Below, piece by piece: positions 6,691 through 8,852 of a DNA stretch of 8,852 nucleotides. Position 1 is the first letter of the stretch. Each line of letters starts with the position of its first letter. The position numbers and the translations under genes were made by a program. The notes under the pieces are model-generated. The model did no database searches, was not told the DNA's origin, and was given only the letters and a program-made list of their open reading frames with translations. Location: assembly GCA_913009745.1 (NCBI GenBank), contig CAJVWL010000012.1:1-8852 (forward strand), in the 5' to 3' direction. The DNA comes from an uncultured bacterium (lineage in GTDB: Bacteria; Patescibacteriota; Minisyncoccia; UBA6257; Colwellbacteraceae).

Positions 6691-7152
6691 TTAGAACGGT
6701 AAATCTTCCGGCTTTATTTCATCGGAATCCAAATCAATGACCGGCATTTTATCTTTCTTCTCGGTTGTAGCTTCATTTTTTTCACGTGGCTCCTTTTGTT
6801 CCGTGCTTCCATCGCGTTGAGATTGAGGCCTAGCTCCAAGCTGTATTCTCTCGGCAACAATTTCCGTAGTTCTTCTATTCTGGCCGTCTTTACCCTCCCA
6901 ACTTCTTGTCTGCAAGCGTCCTTCAATTAAAATTGTACTTCCTTTTCTTGAAAACTGATTAACTATGTCTGCTTGCCTGCCCCAAACAACAATGTTGTGA
7001 AACTCTGTTTCTTCTTTGCGTGAGCCATCTTTGTCTGTCCAATTTCTGTTTGTCGCTACCGAGAACGACACTACGTGCGTTCCCGATGGAGTGGTGCGCA
7101 ATTCAGGGTCTGCTGTTAATCGCCCAACAATAATTGCTTTATTAAGATTCAT
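6691..7152 (-). CDS. ssb: single-stranded DNA-binding protein
   Basis: The 153-residue protein coats single-stranded DNA in replication, recombination and repair. The OB-fold occupies about 1-106 and begins MNLNKAIIVGRLTADPELR; FHNIVVWGRQAD and LIEGRLQTRSWEGKDG are typical conserved strands. A charged, disordered, low-complexity tail (about 107-144) leads to the acidic tip ending EDLPF, the conserved docking peptide for partner repair and replication proteins. Length is in the normal bacterial range. It lies 13 bp after rpsF and 3 bp before rpsR, the classical S6-SSB-S18 arrangement. No Shine-Dalgarno is seen. Confidence 0.98.
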   Translation of the reverse strand: MNLNKAIIVGRLTADPELRTTPSGTHVVSFSVATNRNWTDKDGSRKEETEFHNIVVWGRQADIVNQFSRKGSTILIEGRLQTRSWEGKDGQNRRTTEIVAERIQLGARPQSQRDGSTEQKEPREKNEATTEKKDKMPVIDLDSDEIKPEDLPF

Positions 7153-7165
7153 GTTTATAAGATCT

Positions 7166-7597
7166 CTATTTTAATATTTCTTCAAGTTTTTCTTCTAATA
7201 AATCATTAGAGATAACCGTATCTTTTTTCGGTCTCTGTGTAAACTCCCTATCCCCAGTAATTCTTGAAGTTCTGGCAACATTCTTTGCGCGCATAAACTT
7301 ATCCTGCTTTTCCTTATTTGTCGGAGCGCTTATTATAAGCATTCTAATAACATTACTGTCAAGCTTTAGTCCATTATGTATTCCATCCATTGACTCTTGA
7401 GGAATATTACAATGCAAAAAGCCGAAATATGCAATTTTGTCTTTTTCAATCGGATATGCCAGTTCTATTTCCTTTAACTCTCCTTCATTCAAAATCTCGG
7501 CTCCGGAGAGAGTTAAGTGTTTAATTATAGAGGCAACCCCATCTTCGTTCCTAACGAGAAACGAGACCTCATATGGTTTTTTATCTTGCTCATTCAT
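7166..7597 (-). CDS. rpsF: 30S ribosomal protein S6
   Basis: The 143-residue protein is the S18 partner on the small-subunit platform. PYEVSFLVRNEDGV at the N-terminus, the LAYPIEKDKIAYFGFLHCNI strand pair and the NVIRMLIIS strand match the S6 ferredoxin-like fold. The body ends near residue 95, and about 45 further residues form a charged extension ending DLLEEKLEEILK, a likely helix. It is first in the rpsF-ssb-rpsR-PAP2 unit and stands 42 bp after the rpoC stop. A promoter in that gap lies against the ATG at 7597. The call rests on both sequence and the diagnostic gene order. Confidence 0.94.
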   Translation of the reverse strand: MNEQDKKPYEVSFLVRNEDGVASIIKHLTLSGAEILNEGELKEIELAYPIEKDKIAYFGFLHCNIPQESMDGIHNGLKLDSNVIRMLIISAPTNKEKQDKFMRAKNVARTSRITGDREFTQRPKKDTVISNDLLEEKLEEILK

Positions 7598-7606
7598 ATC
7601 AAGGTG

Positions 7607-7635
7607 AGATTAACAAAGGCAATAGGCAAAGTCAA
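7607..7635 (-). promoter_or_regulatory. rpsF operon promoter, predicted near-leaderless
   Basis: On the minus strand, TTGACT (7635-7630, five of six) and TAATCT (7612-7607, three of six) are 17 bp apart. The weak -10 is helped by an extended TG motif at 7615-7614. The predicted start near G7600 is 3 bases before the rpsF ATG. The promoter fills almost the whole gap after rpoC, so no separate rpoC terminator fits between the genes. Confidence 0.48.
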
Positions 7636-7639
7636 TCCT

Positions 7640-8852
7640 TTATTTCTGTTCTTCCGAGCCCTGTTCTTCCTTCGGTTCCTCTGGTATATCATCGCGAATG
7701 GTGCTTCCAACCGGCACAAGGCGCCCTATTATAACATTTTCTTTAAGTCCCCTGAGATTATCTATTCTGCCTTCACTTGCAGCCTTTATAAGCACCCTGG
7801 CAGTTTCCTGGAACGAAGCAGCTGATAGGAATCCATCACTAGATAATGCTGACTTTGTAATTCCCAATATAAGCTCTTTTGCCTTTGCTTTTTCTCCCGC
7901 GGATATTTTTATCTCTTTATTAACCGTTTTCCATTTTGATTTTTCAACAATCTCGCCATTAACAAAATCGGTATCTCCTGAATCCGTTATCTCCACCTTG
8001 TTAAACATCTGCCGTAAAACTACTTCCATATGCTTATCATTTACCAGGGCCCCTTGAGATCTATATATGCGCTGTATTTCATTAATCAGATATCTTGCCG
8101 TTGCCTCCTTGCCGTTTAACTCAAAGAGTTCCTTTGGGTCCAGGCTTCCAACCGTTAATTGATCTCCGGGAAACACCTTGTCTCCAACCTTAACAAGAAG
8201 TTCAATTGAACGAATAACGGGATGCTCAATTATCTTTGATTTTTTGCCGTTTATATCCTCTTTTTTGATATGGATTACATTTAATAACCCTCGTTGTTCT
8301 ATATCAACAACCTTCCCTTTTACCTTTGAAAGAATACCGCTCCTTTTCGGCGAACGACGCTCAAATAGTTCTTCAACCCTCGGTAAACCCGTTGTAATGT
8401 CTTTTCCAGCAACTCCTCCACCATGAAATGTCCTCAAGGTTAGTTGCGTACCTAATTCTCCGATTGATTGAGCGGCTACGATACCGACCGCCTCTCCAAC
8501 TTCAACCTGTTTATTTTTGCCCAAATCCAAGCCATAGCACTTTGAGCAAATGCCATATAGCGTATTGCACGTAATTGGCGACCTGACTTCAACCGCATCA
8601 ATTTTTGACTTCGCGATTTCTTCAGCCATTTCCACACTAATAGTTTCACCTGCTTTAACAATGGTTTTTCTGCCAACCTTAATATCATTTATTACGTTCC
8701 TTGAGAATAGCCTATCAACAAAATTGTAGTCGTATTCGCTTATTTCATCATCGCGATAAATAACAAGCCCGTGTATTGTTCTGCAATCTTTTTCCTTAAT
8801 AACGACATCCTGCGAAACATCCACCAATCGCCTTGTAAGATACCCTGCCTCC
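7640..8852 (-). CDS. rpoC: RNA polymerase subunit beta', C-terminal part (partial)
   Basis: This is the 3' end of rpoC; its start lies beyond position 8852. The frame enters as [17 protein letters not shown], a highly conserved beta' segment. The zinc site has all four cysteines: DCRT (codon 8785-8783), then C, C and C in [13 protein letters not shown] (about 8569-8537). The trigger-loop base and helix follow, [20 protein letters not shown], with the catalytic-region Arg and His retained. There is no large insertion in the trigger loop, unlike in gammaproteobacteria. The C-terminal segment ends with [14 protein letters not shown], then [12 protein letters not shown] and an acidic tail to TAA at 7640. 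In place of the usual Pro in SIGEPGTQ there is Leu (TTA, 8455-8453). The gene lies upstream of rpsF in the same direction. Confidence 0.97.
   Translation of the reverse strand, partial: EAGYLTRRLVDVSQDVVIKEKDCRTIHGLVIYRDDEISEYDYNFVDRLFSRNVINDIKVGRKTIVKAGETISVEMAEEIAKSKIDAVEVRSPITCNTLYGICSKCYGLDLGKNKQVEVGEAVGIVAAQSIGELGTQLTLRTFHGGGVAGKDITTGLPRVEELFERRSPKRSGILSKVKGKVVDIEQRGLLNVIHIKKEDINGKKSKIIEHPVIRSIELLVKVGDKVFPGDQLTVGSLDPKELFELNGKEATARYLINEIQRIYRSQGALVNDKHMEVVLRQMFNKVEITDSGDTDFVNGEIVEKSKWKTVNKEIKISAGEKAKAKELILGITKSALSSDGFLSAASFQETARVLIKAASEGRIDNLRGLKENVIIGRLVPVGSTIRDDIPEEPKEEQGSEEQK

Noticed and set aside
6778..6793. Partial parS-like sequence (TTTTTCACGTGGCTCC) within ssb
   Set aside because: The left half resembles the parS consensus TGTTTCACGTGAAACA but the right half does not, and the site lies in the coding sequence of the SSB tail. 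No full parS was found in the window.
7154..7159. TATAAA just before ssb as a -10 box
   Set aside because: It is one base from the ATG, so transcription would start inside the gene, and no matching -35 box is present.

Overview
The window looks like a core, housekeeping stretch of chromosome from a small-genome bacterium. The most likely source is a member of the Candidate Phyla Radiation (Patescibacteria, perhaps Parcubacteria-like). This is an inference with four supports: a low-to-moderate GC, very compact gene packing, reduced protein architectures (a 559-residue Rel, a 71-residue S18), and a PAP2 gene in the place where rplI follows rpsR in most bacteria. Ribosomal protein L9 is known to be absent from this radiation. 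Several genes end in TGA in normal context, so there is no sign of UGA recoding. I saw no phage, insertion sequence, CRISPR or defence genes.

Layout. Positions 1-3773 (+ strand) hold a genome-maintenance and stress block: the 3' end of dprA, then topA overlapping it by 38 bp, then a compact bifunctional rel starting 9 bp after topA. Positions 3745-5702 (- strand) hold the chromosome-partition pair parA-parB; the 3' end of parB overlaps the 3' end of rel by 29 bp. A tRNA-Leu(CAA) at 5755-5836 (+) is divergent from parA across a 52-bp shared control region. Positions 5924-7597 (- strand) hold an rpsF-ssb-rpsR operon followed by a translationally coupled PAP2-family phosphatase. Positions 7640-8852 (- strand) hold the 3' third of rpoC, which continues beyond the window.

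Control. No gene starts with a convincing Shine-Dalgarno sequence. Three first-in-unit genes (parA, parB, rpsF) each have a sigma70-like promoter whose -10 box ends only 6-9 bp before the start codon, which predicts transcripts with almost no 5' leader. A 12-bp perfect palindrome lies across the parB start codon, between the predicted -10 box and the first codons.

The genes join transcription (rpoC), translation (rpsF, rpsR, tRNA-Leu), replication and repair (ssb, topA, dprA), segregation (parAB) and the (p)ppGpp stress response (rel). There is no gene-free stretch longer than 300 bases; the longest, 5837-5923, shows no clear feature. I did not find an entirely new multi-gene system. The most interesting signals are the leaderless promoter pattern, the truncated Rel architecture and the operator-like palindrome at parB.
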